Positions 6,272 to 12,849 of a stretch of DNA of 12,849 nucleotides are shown here, piece after piece (position 1 is the first letter of the stretch; each line of letters begins with the position of its first letter). The position numbers and the translations under genes are program-made. Where the stretch lies: positions 1 to 12,849 of the forward strand of contig JAIDIR010000167.1 of assembly GCA_029052615.1 (NCBI GenBank), written 5' to 3'. The notes under the pieces were generated by a model. That model was not told where the DNA came from. It saw only the letters and a list, made by a program, of their open reading frames with translations, and made no database searches. Source of the stretch: Clostridia bacterium. GTDB lineage: Bacteria; Bacillota; Clostridia; Christensenellales; Borkfalkiaceae.

Positions 6272-8158
6272 ATGATGAAAGCAATTAAAAAACTGCCGCT
6301 TATTATAGCCGCGCTTATACTCCTGCTTGCCGCCGTAACGGGCATTGCGCTGAGTGCAAACGGCGCGCAAAGGGTTTACGCCGCAGGCGATTATAAATTC
6401 GAGTTCACCTCGTTCAACGTCAACTACGATATACGCGCCGACCGCACTATGGACGTGACGCTTGACTTTGGCGTGCACTATCTCGGCAAGGACAGCACGG
6501 GCATTATGCACCACGTACCGGTAAACGCGGGCGACAGAGTGAGGAATATCAAGGCTTACGAGCTGGACGAATTCGGCGGGGAGCAGTACCTCTACTACAA
6601 GGTAAATCATGAATACGCCGGTCTTATCACCGTTGATATGGGCGACCATTCCATCAAGACGAATGAAACGCATTACTACCGCGTTAAGTACGAATACGCC
6701 ATTACCAAGCCGCGCGCCAAAAACGCAATTTATCTAAACGCCGTGGGCTTCGGTTCGGACGGTGCAATCAACGACGTAAACGTTACCTTGAAGCTTCCCG
6801 AAGGACTGGACTACGCTAGGCGCTATACCGACGAAAACGGCAAAGGCGACGGCGTTGCCGTAACGCCCGTGAACGGCGTTATTTCCATTCACTGCGACTA
6901 TCTGCCCGCCCGTGAGGGAATAACCGTAGGAATGTTTTTCAACGACGGCGTGCTTTCCACAAAGCCGGATATGACCCCCTACTATATAATAATAGCGGGG
7001 TGCGTGATACTGGGACTGTTGGTTGCGGTTAAGTTCCTCGCATTCAACAAGGACGGACTGTCGCCCGTTTCCGACACGCAGGCGCCCGCGGGAGTTGACC
7101 CCCTGGTTATGGGCAAGCTCATCGATAACCGCGTGGACCAGAGCGACGTTACCTCGCTGATATTCTACTGGGCTAACAAGGGCTATCTTAAAATTGATTT
7201 GCACGACGAAAGCGACGTAGAGCTTATAAGAATTATGCAGCACCTGCCCGAGAGCGCGCCCAAACACCAGCACGTTATGTACGAGGGGCTGTTCAAGAGC
7301 GGCGATATGGTAAAGATAAACTCTCTTTCGCAATCCTTCTACCCCGTCGTGGAGGCGGTGACCAAGGAGGTCAACGCGGAAAACAGCAAGCTTTACGACG
7401 GCAAGAGCATGGGCGTTGCGGTGCTGTTCGCGCTTATCGGCGGACTATTGATGTGCCTTACCCCCATCATTCTTGCAATGACCACCATCTCGTTCAAGCT
7501 GTTCACAATCGTGCCGCTGTTTATGATTATCCCCGCGTTTATAGTGTTTGCCCTGACGCAGTCGGTAAAGTACAACACGCTGAAATACAAGAAGAAAAAA
7601 ATAGTCTTGATGTACGCGGGCGTGGCGCTTTTATCGCTCGTGCTGACCGCGGTATACGTGCTTGTCATTCCGTCGTACTTCATCGAGCTTTTGCCCAAGA
7701 TTATACTGTGCGTAATCGGCTTTGCGATAGTCATTCTGTCGACGACCATTATAAGCCGTACCGAGGCGTACACCGAAAAGCTCAACCATATAGTGGGCTT
7801 CCGCGACTTTATTAAGTATGCGGAAAAGGAGCAGCTGGAAGCGCTGCTGGAGAGCAACCCCGAATACTATTATCAGGTTCTGCCCTACGCGATAGTGCTT
7901 GGCGTTTCCGATATCTGGGAAAACAAGTTTGCGGCGCTTACCGTTCCCCCTCCCGCGTGGACGACCAACAGATATATGGACGATATGTTCAGCATAGTCG
8001 TGTTCAATTCGGTTATCCGCAGGGCGAATACGAATATGGTTAGCAACTTCGTATCCCGTCCATCGTCGGGCAGTTATTCCGGCGGCGGTCACGGCGGCGG
8101 AAGCTTTGGCGGCTTCTCGGGCGGAGGTCACGGCGGAGGCGGTTTCAGCGGAAGGTGA
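6272..8158 (+). CDS. DUF2207 family membrane protein with Gly/His-rich C-terminus
   Basis: Large envelope protein of unknown function. From ATG 6272 it has 628 residues; a GTG at 6263 would add three and an ATG at 6275 would remove one. AAGTGAG at 6261-6267 is the only Shine-Dalgarno-like site and favours 6272 or 6275. Numbering from 6272: signal peptide with KKLP then a hydrophobic core (about 8-28) and probable cleavage near VYA; extracytoplasmic beta-rich DUF2207 domain (about 40-232); membrane segment about 237-257; cytoplasmic loop; two hydrophobic hairpins at about 381-430 and 444-493; then the conserved GFRDFIKYAEKEQLEALL and NPEYYYQVLPYAIVLGV (about 509-546). It ends in a low-complexity tail with two GGGHGGG blocks. 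LemA upstream is the usual genomic partner. It is followed by a strong terminator. Confidence 0.9.
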   Translation: MMKAIKKLPLIIAALILLLAAVTGIALSANGAQRVYAAGDYKFEFTSFNVNYDIRADRTMDVTLDFGVHYLGKDSTGIMHHVPVNAGDRVRNIKAYELDEFGGEQYLYYKVNHEYAGLITVDMGDHSIKTNETHYYRVKYEYAITKPRAKNAIYLNAVGFGSDGAINDVNVTLKLPEGLDYARRYTDENGKGDGVAVTPVNGVISIHCDYLPAREGITVGMFFNDGVLSTKPDMTPYYIIIAGCVILGLLVAVKFLAFNKDGLSPVSDTQAPAGVDPLVMGKLIDNRVDQSDVTSLIFYWANKGYLKIDLHDESDVELIRIMQHLPESAPKHQHVMYEGLFKSGDMVKINSLSQSFYPVVEAVTKEVNAENSKLYDGKSMGVAVLFALIGGLLMCLTPIILAMTTISFKLFTIVPLFMIIPAFIVFALTQSVKYNTLKYKKKKIVLMYAGVALLSLVLTAVYVLVIPSYFIELLPKIILCVIGFAIVILSTTIISRTEAYTEKLNHIVGFRDFIKYAEKEQLEALLESNPEYYYQVLPYAIVLGVSDIWENKFAALTVPPPAWTTNRYMDDMFSIVVFNSVIRRANTNMVSNFVSRPSSGSYSGGGHGGGSFGGFSGGGHGGGGFSGR

Positions 8159-8225
8159 GCCACCTTGAGGCAAGTCCTTTAACTGCCTGCAATTCCGACA
8201 GACTTATCACAGCAAAACAAAAATA

Positions 8226-8261
8226 AGGGGCGGCTTGATTTCAAGCCGCCCCTATTCTTTT
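8226..8261. terminator. Bidirectional terminator between the DUF2207 gene and rplI
   Basis: Stem AGGGGCGGCTTG (8226-8237) with CAAGCCGCCCCT (8242-8253), loop ATTT, followed by ATTCTTTT on the plus strand. On the minus strand the tail reads TATTTTTGTTTTG, so it also ends rplI transcription. Confidence 0.93.
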
Positions 8262-8272
8262 GTTATTTACTT

Positions 8273-8719
8273 TTATTCCTCGCCGCGCACCAGCACGCTT
8301 ATTTTGGCGCTTACACCCTCGGCAAGCTTTAAGGTGACGTCGTAGTCGCCTACCATCTTAACGGGGTTTGCAAGCACAATTTTTTTCTTGTCGATATCGT
8401 ATCCCGCCGCCTTTAAGCTGTCGGAAATATCCTGAGCGGTTACCGAGCCGAACACCTTGCCGTTCTGCCCCACCTTAATATTGACCGTGAACGCCTTGCC
8501 CTTTATTTCGTCGGCAAGCGCCTTCATTGCTTTAAGCTCCTCGCGCTTGTGATATTCGTCGGCTGTCTTTCTCTGGTTGAGTTCGTTTATCTTGGTCGCC
8601 GTAGCCGCCTCAGCAAGTCCCTTCTTAATAAGGAAGTTGCGCGCATATCCTTCGTTGACCTCCAGCAAGTCGCCCTTTTTGCCCTGTCCCTTTACGTCCT
8701 GCAATAGAATAATCTTCAT
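8273..8719 (-). CDS. rplI: 50S ribosomal protein L9
   Basis: Binds 23S rRNA and projects from the large subunit near the L1 stalk; affects frame maintenance. From the ATG at 8719 the protein is 148 residues, the normal L9 length, and begins MKIILLQDVKGQGKKGD with the conserved GYARNFLI segment (about 24-31), a long central helix (about 41-75) and the C-terminal RNA-binding domain. The reading frame stays open 13 codons further upstream to an ATG at 8758, but that start lies across the promoter -10 region and lacks a ribosome binding site, whereas AGGAGA sits 5 bases before 8719. Here rplI appears monocistronic, with its own promoter and a terminator right after the stop, rather than beside dnaB or a GdpP-like gene as in many Bacillota. 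Confidence 0.96.
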   Translation of the reverse strand: MKIILLQDVKGQGKKGDLLEVNEGYARNFLIKKGLAEAATATKINELNQRKTADEYHKREELKAMKALADEIKGKAFTVNIKVGQNGKVFGSVTAQDISDSLKAAGYDIDKKKIVLANPVKMVGDYDVTLKLAEGVSAKISVLVRGEE

Positions 8720-8724
8720 GTGCT

Positions 8725-8730
8725 TCTCCT
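8725..8730 (-). promoter_or_regulatory. Ribosome binding site that fixes the rplI start
   Basis: AGGAGA on the minus strand, 5 bases before the ATG at 8719. It selects this start over the in-frame ATG at 8758. Confidence 0.85.
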
Positions 8731-8745
8731 TTTCTGTTACCATAT

Positions 8746-8774
8746 ATTGTACAGACAAACGGCGCGTTTGTCAA
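8746..8774 (-). promoter_or_regulatory. Promoter of rplI
   Basis: Minus strand TTGACA (8774-8769), 17-base spacer, TACAAT (8751-8746). Start expected near 8739, leaving a leader of about 20 bases. A palindrome (8754-8772) fills the spacer and overlaps the -35 box. Confidence 0.82.
8754..8772. promoter_or_regulatory. Candidate operator palindrome in the rplI/DUF1540 divergent promoter
   Basis: Perfect inverted repeat GACAAACG-GCG-CGTTTGTC on the plus strand. It lies between -15 and -35 of the rplI promoter and also covers the place where the -35 box of the plus-strand gene should be (8760-8765, CGGCGC, no match to consensus). Position and symmetry suggest a dimeric regulator; the protein is unknown. 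Confidence 0.45.
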
Positions 8775-8782
8775 TAGTCGGG

Positions 8783-8788
8783 TATAAT
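8783..8788 (+). promoter_or_regulatory. -10 box for the DUF1540 gene
   Basis: TATAAT in the plus orientation, about 37 bases of predicted leader before the ATG at 8832. No recognisable -35 hexamer exists at 16-18 bases spacing, which suggests a weak or activated promoter. Confidence 0.5.
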
Positions 8789-8831
8789 TTGCGCGCTACC
8801 GCACACAATAAATTTAACGGAGGTAAACTTA

Positions 8832-8984
8832 ATGGAAAGTATCAATTTCGGTATTGCTTGCGACGTTTCCAACTGCAAGTATAACCACAACGGATGCAAC
8901 TGCACGCTTGACAAGATTCACGTAGGCTGCACTTGCGAAGGCGACCACTGCACCTGCTGCGAAAGCTTCTCCGATAAGGTTTAA
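8832..8984 (+). CDS. Small cysteine-rich DUF1540 domain peptide
   Basis: A 50-residue protein with nine cysteines (C10, C15, C22, C24, C33, C35, C40, C42, C43). The pattern IACDVSNCKYN, then CNCTLDKIHVG, and the ending CTCCESF match the DUF1540 family (C.V..C.YN...C.A..I.V then C..F), small peptides common in clostridia and of unknown function. The cysteine spacing suggests metal binding, which is inference. The start is firm: GGAGG at 8819-8823 lies 8 bases before the ATG. The gene is alone, divergent from rplI, with a TATAAT box upstream and a terminator hairpin 20 bases after its stop. No signal peptide or membrane segment is visible, so a cytoplasmic location is likely. Confidence 0.87.
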   Translation: MESINFGIACDVSNCKYNHNGCNCTLDKIHVGCTCEGDHCTCCESFSDKV

Positions 8985-9003
8985 GCAAGTTTACAAAAAG
9001 ATT

Positions 9004-9037
9004 ACGGCGCGGACGAAAACGTCCGCGCCGTGATTTA
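9004..9037. terminator. Bidirectional terminator between the DUF1540 gene and the CvpA-like gene
   Basis: Perfect 12-bp stem ACGGCGCGGACG (9004-9015) with CGTCCGCGCCGT (9020-9031), loop AAAA. The plus-strand tail (GATTTACTT) is weak; the minus-strand tail (AATCTTTTTG) is better, so it mainly fits the end of the fhs-glnS-membrane protein unit. Confidence 0.83.
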
Positions 9038-9048
9038 CTTATGCCATA

Positions 9049-10269
9049 TTACGCCGTCAACGCTCTTATAACCGCCTCAGCGGGAGCTTCCTCGGGCGTC
9101 GGGTTTACGGGCTCTGAAACCGAACCGAACCAGCCGCGCAGAGGCAGGAACTGGAACAACCCGTTCATTACGTTATGCGCATACATACAGTCGCCGATAT
9201 TGGAGTACGCCGCGTAGGTATTGAATTTTTCCATAAACGCCAGGTCGTGCAGCGTATAGGCAACGCCGCCGAAAACCATTATAAATATCAACAAGACGAT
9301 GGTAAGCACGACCGCGCCTATTACGCCGTCCGCCGCGGCGAAAATTTTGCTCTCCCTCAGCTTTGACGTAAGCTTGGGAAGGCATATGCCGACCAGTACG
9401 ACGAATACCAGCGACAAAAGGAAAATTATTCCCGCAATCATTATCCGCGCAATAAGCGTAACCGCGTCGCCAAGCACTGCGGTAAGGGACGCAAGCATTC
9501 CGTTTTTAAGTCCTTCCACCGCGCCCGCGCAAACGCTGCTTGACGCAATAGAGAAGGATGCCGCGCCGCAGCCTGCGAGCATACCTAAAATTATCACTAA
9601 CGATATTACCGAGCTGATACCGCCTTTATAGCCTATTCTTGCCGTAATCGACAGCGCGCATACTAACGGCAGGTCGAAGGCAAGCTTGGTGCCCAGTCCC
9701 GTCCAGCTGCCCGAGCTTAGCGGGCGGGCAAATATCGCATTCAATAAACCTATTTGCGAAAGGTCGACGAACAGGAGCAGGGCAAGTATTGCCGCGCCCA
9801 CGCCCATAAGTGCGTTTATGCTGCCGTTTACCGCGCCTACTACGCCGTCGACTATGCCCCAGGCGCCTGCGGAATCCTTAATCTTTTTCGCCCTTTTAAG
9901 CTGTTTTTTGTACTCGCGCTTATCGCCCGTATCAACGGCGTTTAAAATGAGCGCTTCGTTTTCCTCGATTGCGTCAACGTTCTTGTAGTGCGAAAGGCGC
10001 TTGCGCGATTTCACCGCCTTATCAAGCAGCGTTTTCAATAGCTGCCCGACGCCGTTGAGCGCAAACAGAACGACCACCGTGGTGACCAGCACCGCAATGC
10101 CGAAGCCGCCCGAGGTCTTCTTTACAGCCGCGCCTATCGCCATCTGGAAAAGAAGGGTGAGCAGCGCCGTTATGCCCCAGAACGACGATTTTGTAAACTT
10201 TTTAAAAAAGCCCGCCACCGCACCGCCTATCGTACCCGCGATGACTAAAACTATTAAAATTGCGGACAT
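9049..10269 (-). CDS. Polytopic membrane protein with two CvpA-like units
   Basis: No confident family name. The 406-residue protein is strongly hydrophobic, with membrane segments near 2-19, 30-50, 57-80, 140-168, 218-240, 270-297 and 311-338, and a charged cytoplasmic-type loop at about 84-135. Two parts look alike: GFFKKFTKSSFWGITALL (20-37) and GYKGGISSVISLVIILGML (213-231) both resemble the start of CvpA proteins, and each is followed about 100-120 residues later by a DGVVGAV (141-147) or DGVIGAV (314-320) segment entering a long hydrophobic helix. I infer a tandem duplication of a CvpA-like unit. CvpA proteins act at the cell envelope but are poorly defined. The C-terminal tail (about 382-406) is Pro/Glu/Ala-rich. 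The ATG has GGAGG about 6 bases upstream, inside the 12-base gap after glnS, so it is the last gene of that operon. Confidence 0.6.
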   Translation of the reverse strand: MSAILIVLVIAGTIGGAVAGFFKKFTKSSFWGITALLTLLFQMAIGAAVKKTSGGFGIAVLVTTVVVLFALNGVGQLLKTLLDKAVKSRKRLSHYKNVDAIEENEALILNAVDTGDKREYKKQLKRAKKIKDSAGAWGIVDGVVGAVNGSINALMGVGAAILALLLFVDLSQIGLLNAIFARPLSSGSWTGLGTKLAFDLPLVCALSITARIGYKGGISSVISLVIILGMLAGCGAASFSIASSSVCAGAVEGLKNGMLASLTAVLGDAVTLIARIMIAGIIFLLSLVFVVLVGICLPKLTSKLRESKIFAAADGVIGAVVLTIVLLIFIMVFGGVAYTLHDLAFMEKFNTYAAYSNIGDCMYAHNVMNGLFQFLPLRGWFGSVSEPVNPTPEEAPAEAVIRALTA

Positions 10270-10281
10270 TATTTCCTCCGT

Positions 10282-11934
10282 TTATTTGTTGAAATTATCT
10301 TTGAGCGACACTATCTCGGAAAGCTGAGCTTTGCCGTCCTTTGCCGCGCAAACCTTGTAATATCCCGTGCGCATCATCTGGAAGCACTTGCCCTCTCCGC
10401 TTTGGGCGGCGTAAGGCTCCACCTTTCCGCAGCACGTTTTTATACTGTCGTAATTAAGTCTTTCTGCGTAATCCTGGTCGGGGTATTCCTCGTCCTTCAA
10501 AAGCTGGGAATAGCTCGTAAAGCAGGCGTCCACGCCGTACTTGCAGTCCACCCACTGAATTACGCCCTTTGCCTTTATATCGCTCTTGACCTCGCTGCCA
10601 GAACGCGTTTCGGGGAAATAGGTGCAAAGTATTTCCTTGACCTCACCGTTTTCGTCCAGAACGACGTCGTCGCAACGCACGATATACGCCGCTTTAAGGC
10701 GCACGAAGCCGCCCTTGAACAGCCTTTTGAATTTGGGCGGAGGCACCAGCGCGAAGTCGCTCCTGTCGATATATACGCTGCCCGAGAACTTGACGGGGCG
10801 GGTTGCGCCGCTTCCGTCGGTGGGGTTCTTTTCAAACTCCAGCTCCTCCTCGCCGCTGTAATTGGTCACGGTAAGCTTAACGGGGTCGGTTACCGCCATA
10901 GCCCTTTCAGCCGTAACGTTAAGCTCGTCGCGGATACATTCGTCAAGCTGGGCGTTATTTACCACGCCGTAGTTCTTGGCAACGCCCACCGCGGCGCAGA
11001 ATTTGCGGAGCGCCATGGGAGGCACGCCCCTGTTTTTAAGCCCCATCAAGGTGGGCATACGGGGGTCGTCCCAGCCGCTTACCACGCCCTCGTCCACGAG
11101 CTTTTTTAAATACCTCTTGGACATAAGCGTGTTGGTTATGTTAAGACGCGCAAACTCTATCTGTCTGGGCACGGGCTGTGCAAAGCCCGCCTTTTCTATT
11201 ACCCAGTCGTAAAGCGGTCTGTGGTTTTCGAATTCAAGCGAACACAGCGAGTGCGTAATGCCCTCGATTGCGTCCGACACGGGGTGCGCAAAGTCGTACA
11301 TGGGATAGATGCACCACTTGTCGCCCTGACGGTAGTGCGGAACGTGCGCTATCCTGTAAATTACGGGGTCGCGCATATTGAGGTTGGGCGACGACATATC
11401 TATCTTTGCCCTTAAAACCTTTGCGCCGTCCGGATATACACCCGCCTTCATCTCGCGGAAAAGCCGCAAATTTTCCTCCACGCTCCTCTTCCTGTAAGGG
11501 CTTTCCTTACCGGGTTCGGTGAGAGTGCCGCGCGTTGCGGTAATCTCCTCGGCGGATAAATCGCAAACGTACGCGTTGCCGTCCTTAATATACTTTTCGG
11601 CAATCTCGTAAAGCTTGTCGTAATAGTCGGAGGCGTAAAACAGGTTGTCGTATTCGAAGCCCAGCCACTTGACGGCGTCTATAATGGAATTGACGTATTC
11701 GTAATCTTCCTTTGCGGGGTTGGTGTCGTCCATACGCAGGTTGATTTTGCCCGCGTACTTTTCCTTAACGCCGAAATTTATGCACAGCGCCTTTACGTGC
11801 CCGATGTGCAGATATCCGTTGGGCTCGGGCGGAAAGCGCACAGTTATCTGATTGCCGCGCCCTTCGTACTTGCCGCTTGCAAGGTCCTCGTTGATATACT
11901 GTTCTATAAAATTCGTTGCCTCGGGAAGTTCCAT
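10282..11934 (-). CDS. glnS: Glutaminyl-tRNA synthetase
   Basis: Charges tRNA-Gln with glutamine using ATP, in the cytoplasm. The 550-residue protein is full length (E. coli has about 554). Class I signatures are present: PPEPNGYLHIGH (35-46) and the KMSKS-equivalent LMSKRY (270-275). VRFPPEPNG and the DDTNP motif (69-73) distinguish GlnRS from bacterial GluRS, and two C-terminal beta-barrel anticodon-binding domains follow from about 340. The ATG has AGGTGA upstream, 11 bases after the fhs stop, so translation is likely from the fhs transcript; no T-box leader is present in the gap. Many Bacillota lack GlnRS and make Gln-tRNA through GatCAB, but clostridia with glnS are known. Confidence 0.97.
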   Translation of the reverse strand: MELPEATNFIEQYINEDLASGKYEGRGNQITVRFPPEPNGYLHIGHVKALCINFGVKEKYAGKINLRMDDTNPAKEDYEYVNSIIDAVKWLGFEYDNLFYASDYYDKLYEIAEKYIKDGNAYVCDLSAEEITATRGTLTEPGKESPYRKRSVEENLRLFREMKAGVYPDGAKVLRAKIDMSSPNLNMRDPVIYRIAHVPHYRQGDKWCIYPMYDFAHPVSDAIEGITHSLCSLEFENHRPLYDWVIEKAGFAQPVPRQIEFARLNITNTLMSKRYLKKLVDEGVVSGWDDPRMPTLMGLKNRGVPPMALRKFCAAVGVAKNYGVVNNAQLDECIRDELNVTAERAMAVTDPVKLTVTNYSGEEELEFEKNPTDGSGATRPVKFSGSVYIDRSDFALVPPPKFKRLFKGGFVRLKAAYIVRCDDVVLDENGEVKEILCTYFPETRSGSEVKSDIKAKGVIQWVDCKYGVDACFTSYSQLLKDEEYPDQDYAERLNYDSIKTCCGKVEPYAAQSGEGKCFQMMRTGYYKVCAAKDGKAQLSEIVSLKDNFNK

Positions 11935-11945
11935 ATTTTCACCTA

Positions 11946-12849
11946 TTAAGACAGTCCTGTAATCTTGCCGTCACTATCAATATCGATATGTTCGGCGCCG
12001 GGGATTTTACCGAGCCCGGGCATAAGCATAATAGAGCCGGCAATTGCCACGATAAAGCCCGCGCCGCCGCGGTATTCTATATCGCGCACGAAAATTCTAA
12101 AGCCTTTGGGCGCCGCCAATAACGCGGGATTATCCGAAAGCGAATACTGCGTCTTGGCTATTATCACGGGCAAGCCCTTTACGCCGTTGCTTTCCAGAAG
12201 CGCAATCTTTTCTTCAGCTTCGGGCGAAAAATCCGCGCCGTCACCGCCGTAAACGTTCTTGACGACGTCGTTGATTTTGGTCTTAATGCCGTCGTTTAAA
12301 TTATATGCAAAGTGCAGCTTACTCTTTTCTTCGCACGCCTCGATAACCGCCTGCGCAAGCTCCTTGCCGCCCTCGCCGCCCTTTAAGAACACGTCGGTAA
12401 ATACCGCCTTTGCGCCCGCTTCCGCGCACGCGTTCATAACCGCTTCAATCTCCGCAGGGGTGTCCGTAAAGAATCTGTTCATTGCAACCACCACTGGCTT
12501 TTTGTAAACGGTCTTAACGTTATCGACGTGCTTTAAAAGATTGGGCAAGCCAGCCTTTAACGCCGCTATATCCTCGTTCGAAAGGGTATTTTTGTCCGCG
12601 CCGCCGTGCAGCTTTAAAGCCTTCACGGTTGCAACCACCACCACGCAATCGGGCTCAATACCCGCAATTCTGCACTTGGCGTCAAGGAATTTTTCCGCGC
12701 CCAGATCGGCGCCGAAGCCCGCCTCCGTAACCGTGTAGTCCGAAAGGGTCATTGCCGCAAGCGTAGCCCTTACCGAGTTACAGCCGTGCGCTATGTTCGC
12801 AAACGGTCCGCCGTGAACTATCGCGGGCGTGCCCTCTAAGGTCTGCACC
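11946..12849 (-). CDS. fhs: Formate-tetrahydrofolate ligase (C-terminal part; 5' end outside the window)
   Basis: Makes 10-formyl-THF from formate, THF and ATP, the entry to the methyl branch of acetogenic and one-carbon metabolism. About 301 residues remain of the usual roughly 556; the ATP-binding P-loop half lies beyond the window. The first visible codon is a valine (GTG) within VQTLEGTPAIVHGG, not a start. Signatures include GGPFANIAHGCNS (13-25) and TEAGFGADLGAEKF (41-54), followed by KPVVVAMNRF and GFIVAIAGSIMLMPGL near the end. Homologues normally read VQTLE(H/N)TP with a residue other than G at that position, a minor difference. It is followed after 11 bases by glnS on the same strand. 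Together with sdaA and metA it fits an active one-carbon/serine/methionine network, though fhs alone does not prove acetogenesis. Confidence 0.97.
   Translation of the reverse strand, partial: VQTLEGTPAIVHGGPFANIAHGCNSVRATLAAMTLSDYTVTEAGFGADLGAEKFLDAKCRIAGIEPDCVVVVATVKALKLHGGADKNTLSNEDIAALKAGLPNLLKHVDNVKTVYKKPVVVAMNRFFTDTPAEIEAVMNACAEAGAKAVFTDVFLKGGEGGKELAQAVIEACEEKSKLHFAYNLNDGIKTKINDVVKNVYGGDGADFSPEAEEKIALLESNGVKGLPVIIAKTQYSLSDNPALLAAPKGFRIFVRDIEYRGGAGFIVAIAGSIMLMPGLGKIPGAEHIDIDSDGKITGLS

Noticed and set aside
6734..7333. 199-codon minus-strand open frame opposite the DUF2207 gene
   Set aside because: Antisense shadow with no recognisable domain or start signal; several similar ones occur opposite metA, sdaA and rplI.
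8159..8225. Possible small RNA or short ORF after the DUF2207 gene
   Set aside because: Only a weak GGCA/TGCC pairing and no start codon with a ribosome site; it reads as plain 3' untranslated sequence before the terminator.
8720..8758. N-terminal extension of L9 to the upstream ATG
   Set aside because: It would translate through the predicted transcription start and -10 region, and L9 proteins begin at MKIILL.
10402..11109. 235-codon plus-strand open frame opposite glnS
   Set aside because: It lies wholly antisense to a certain gene, has no ribosome binding site or family resemblance, and follows from the GC-rich third codon positions of glnS.
11935..11945. T-box or other leader for glnS
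   Set aside because: Only 11 bases separate fhs and glnS, so no leader fits; any control would be upstream of fhs, outside the window.
1..12849. CRISPR arrays, insertion sequences, phage attachment sites, tRNA or rRNA genes, new defence system
   Set aside because: No spaced direct repeats, transposase or integrase motifs, tRNA cloverleaf or rRNA segments were seen; nearly all sequence is explained by recognisable core genes.

Overview
The window looks like chromosomal housekeeping DNA from a moderately GC-rich Bacillota, most likely a gut-type clostridium (order Christensenellales or a relative is a guess). The evidence is strong purine-rich Shine-Dalgarno sites, near-consensus sigma-A promoters, single-chain iron-sulfur serine dehydratase, formate-THF ligase, a DUF1540 peptide, a LemA/DUF2207 pair, and a lipoprotein carrying a linker motif I associate with gut clostridia. 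Codon style is uniform. I see no CRISPR array, insertion sequence, phage gene, tRNA or rRNA.

Layout. 1-1044 (+): the last codons of a metY-like O-acetylhomoserine sulfhydrylase, interrupted by a stop, then metA; together these are the direct-sulfhydrylation route to methionine. A strong bidirectional terminator at 1051-1079 separates them from a convergent minus-strand operon. 4865-1084 (-): a eukaryotic-type UDP-sugar pyrophosphorylase, an HtrA-like serine protease lipoprotein and L-serine dehydratase, closely packed behind a perfect TTGACA-17-TATAAT promoter. 5096-8158 (+): from a divergent promoter, a zinc-ribbon NUDIX hydrolase, LemA, and a DUF2207 membrane protein preceded by a terminator-like hairpin. 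8226-8253: terminator shared with the convergent rplI (L9). 8720-8831: a divergent promoter region for rplI (-) and a 50-residue cysteine-rich DUF1540 peptide (+), with a 19-bp palindrome in its middle. 9004-9031: terminator. 12849-9049 (-): fhs (C-terminal part, cut by the window edge), glnS and a polytopic membrane protein that looks like two tandem CvpA-like units, with gaps of 11-12 bases.

Functional reading. Themes are one-carbon and amino-acid metabolism (methionine, serine, formate-THF), translation (L9, GlnRS) and envelope functions (lipoprotein protease, LemA/DUF2207, CvpA-like protein). I found no convincing new defence or mobile system. The most useful leads are the palindrome in the rplI/DUF1540 divergent promoter, the duplicated CvpA-like protein, the eukaryotic-type pyrophosphorylase operon, and the in-frame stop in metY. 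No gene-free stretch exceeds 300 bases; the longest is 4866-5095, which holds two divergent promoters.
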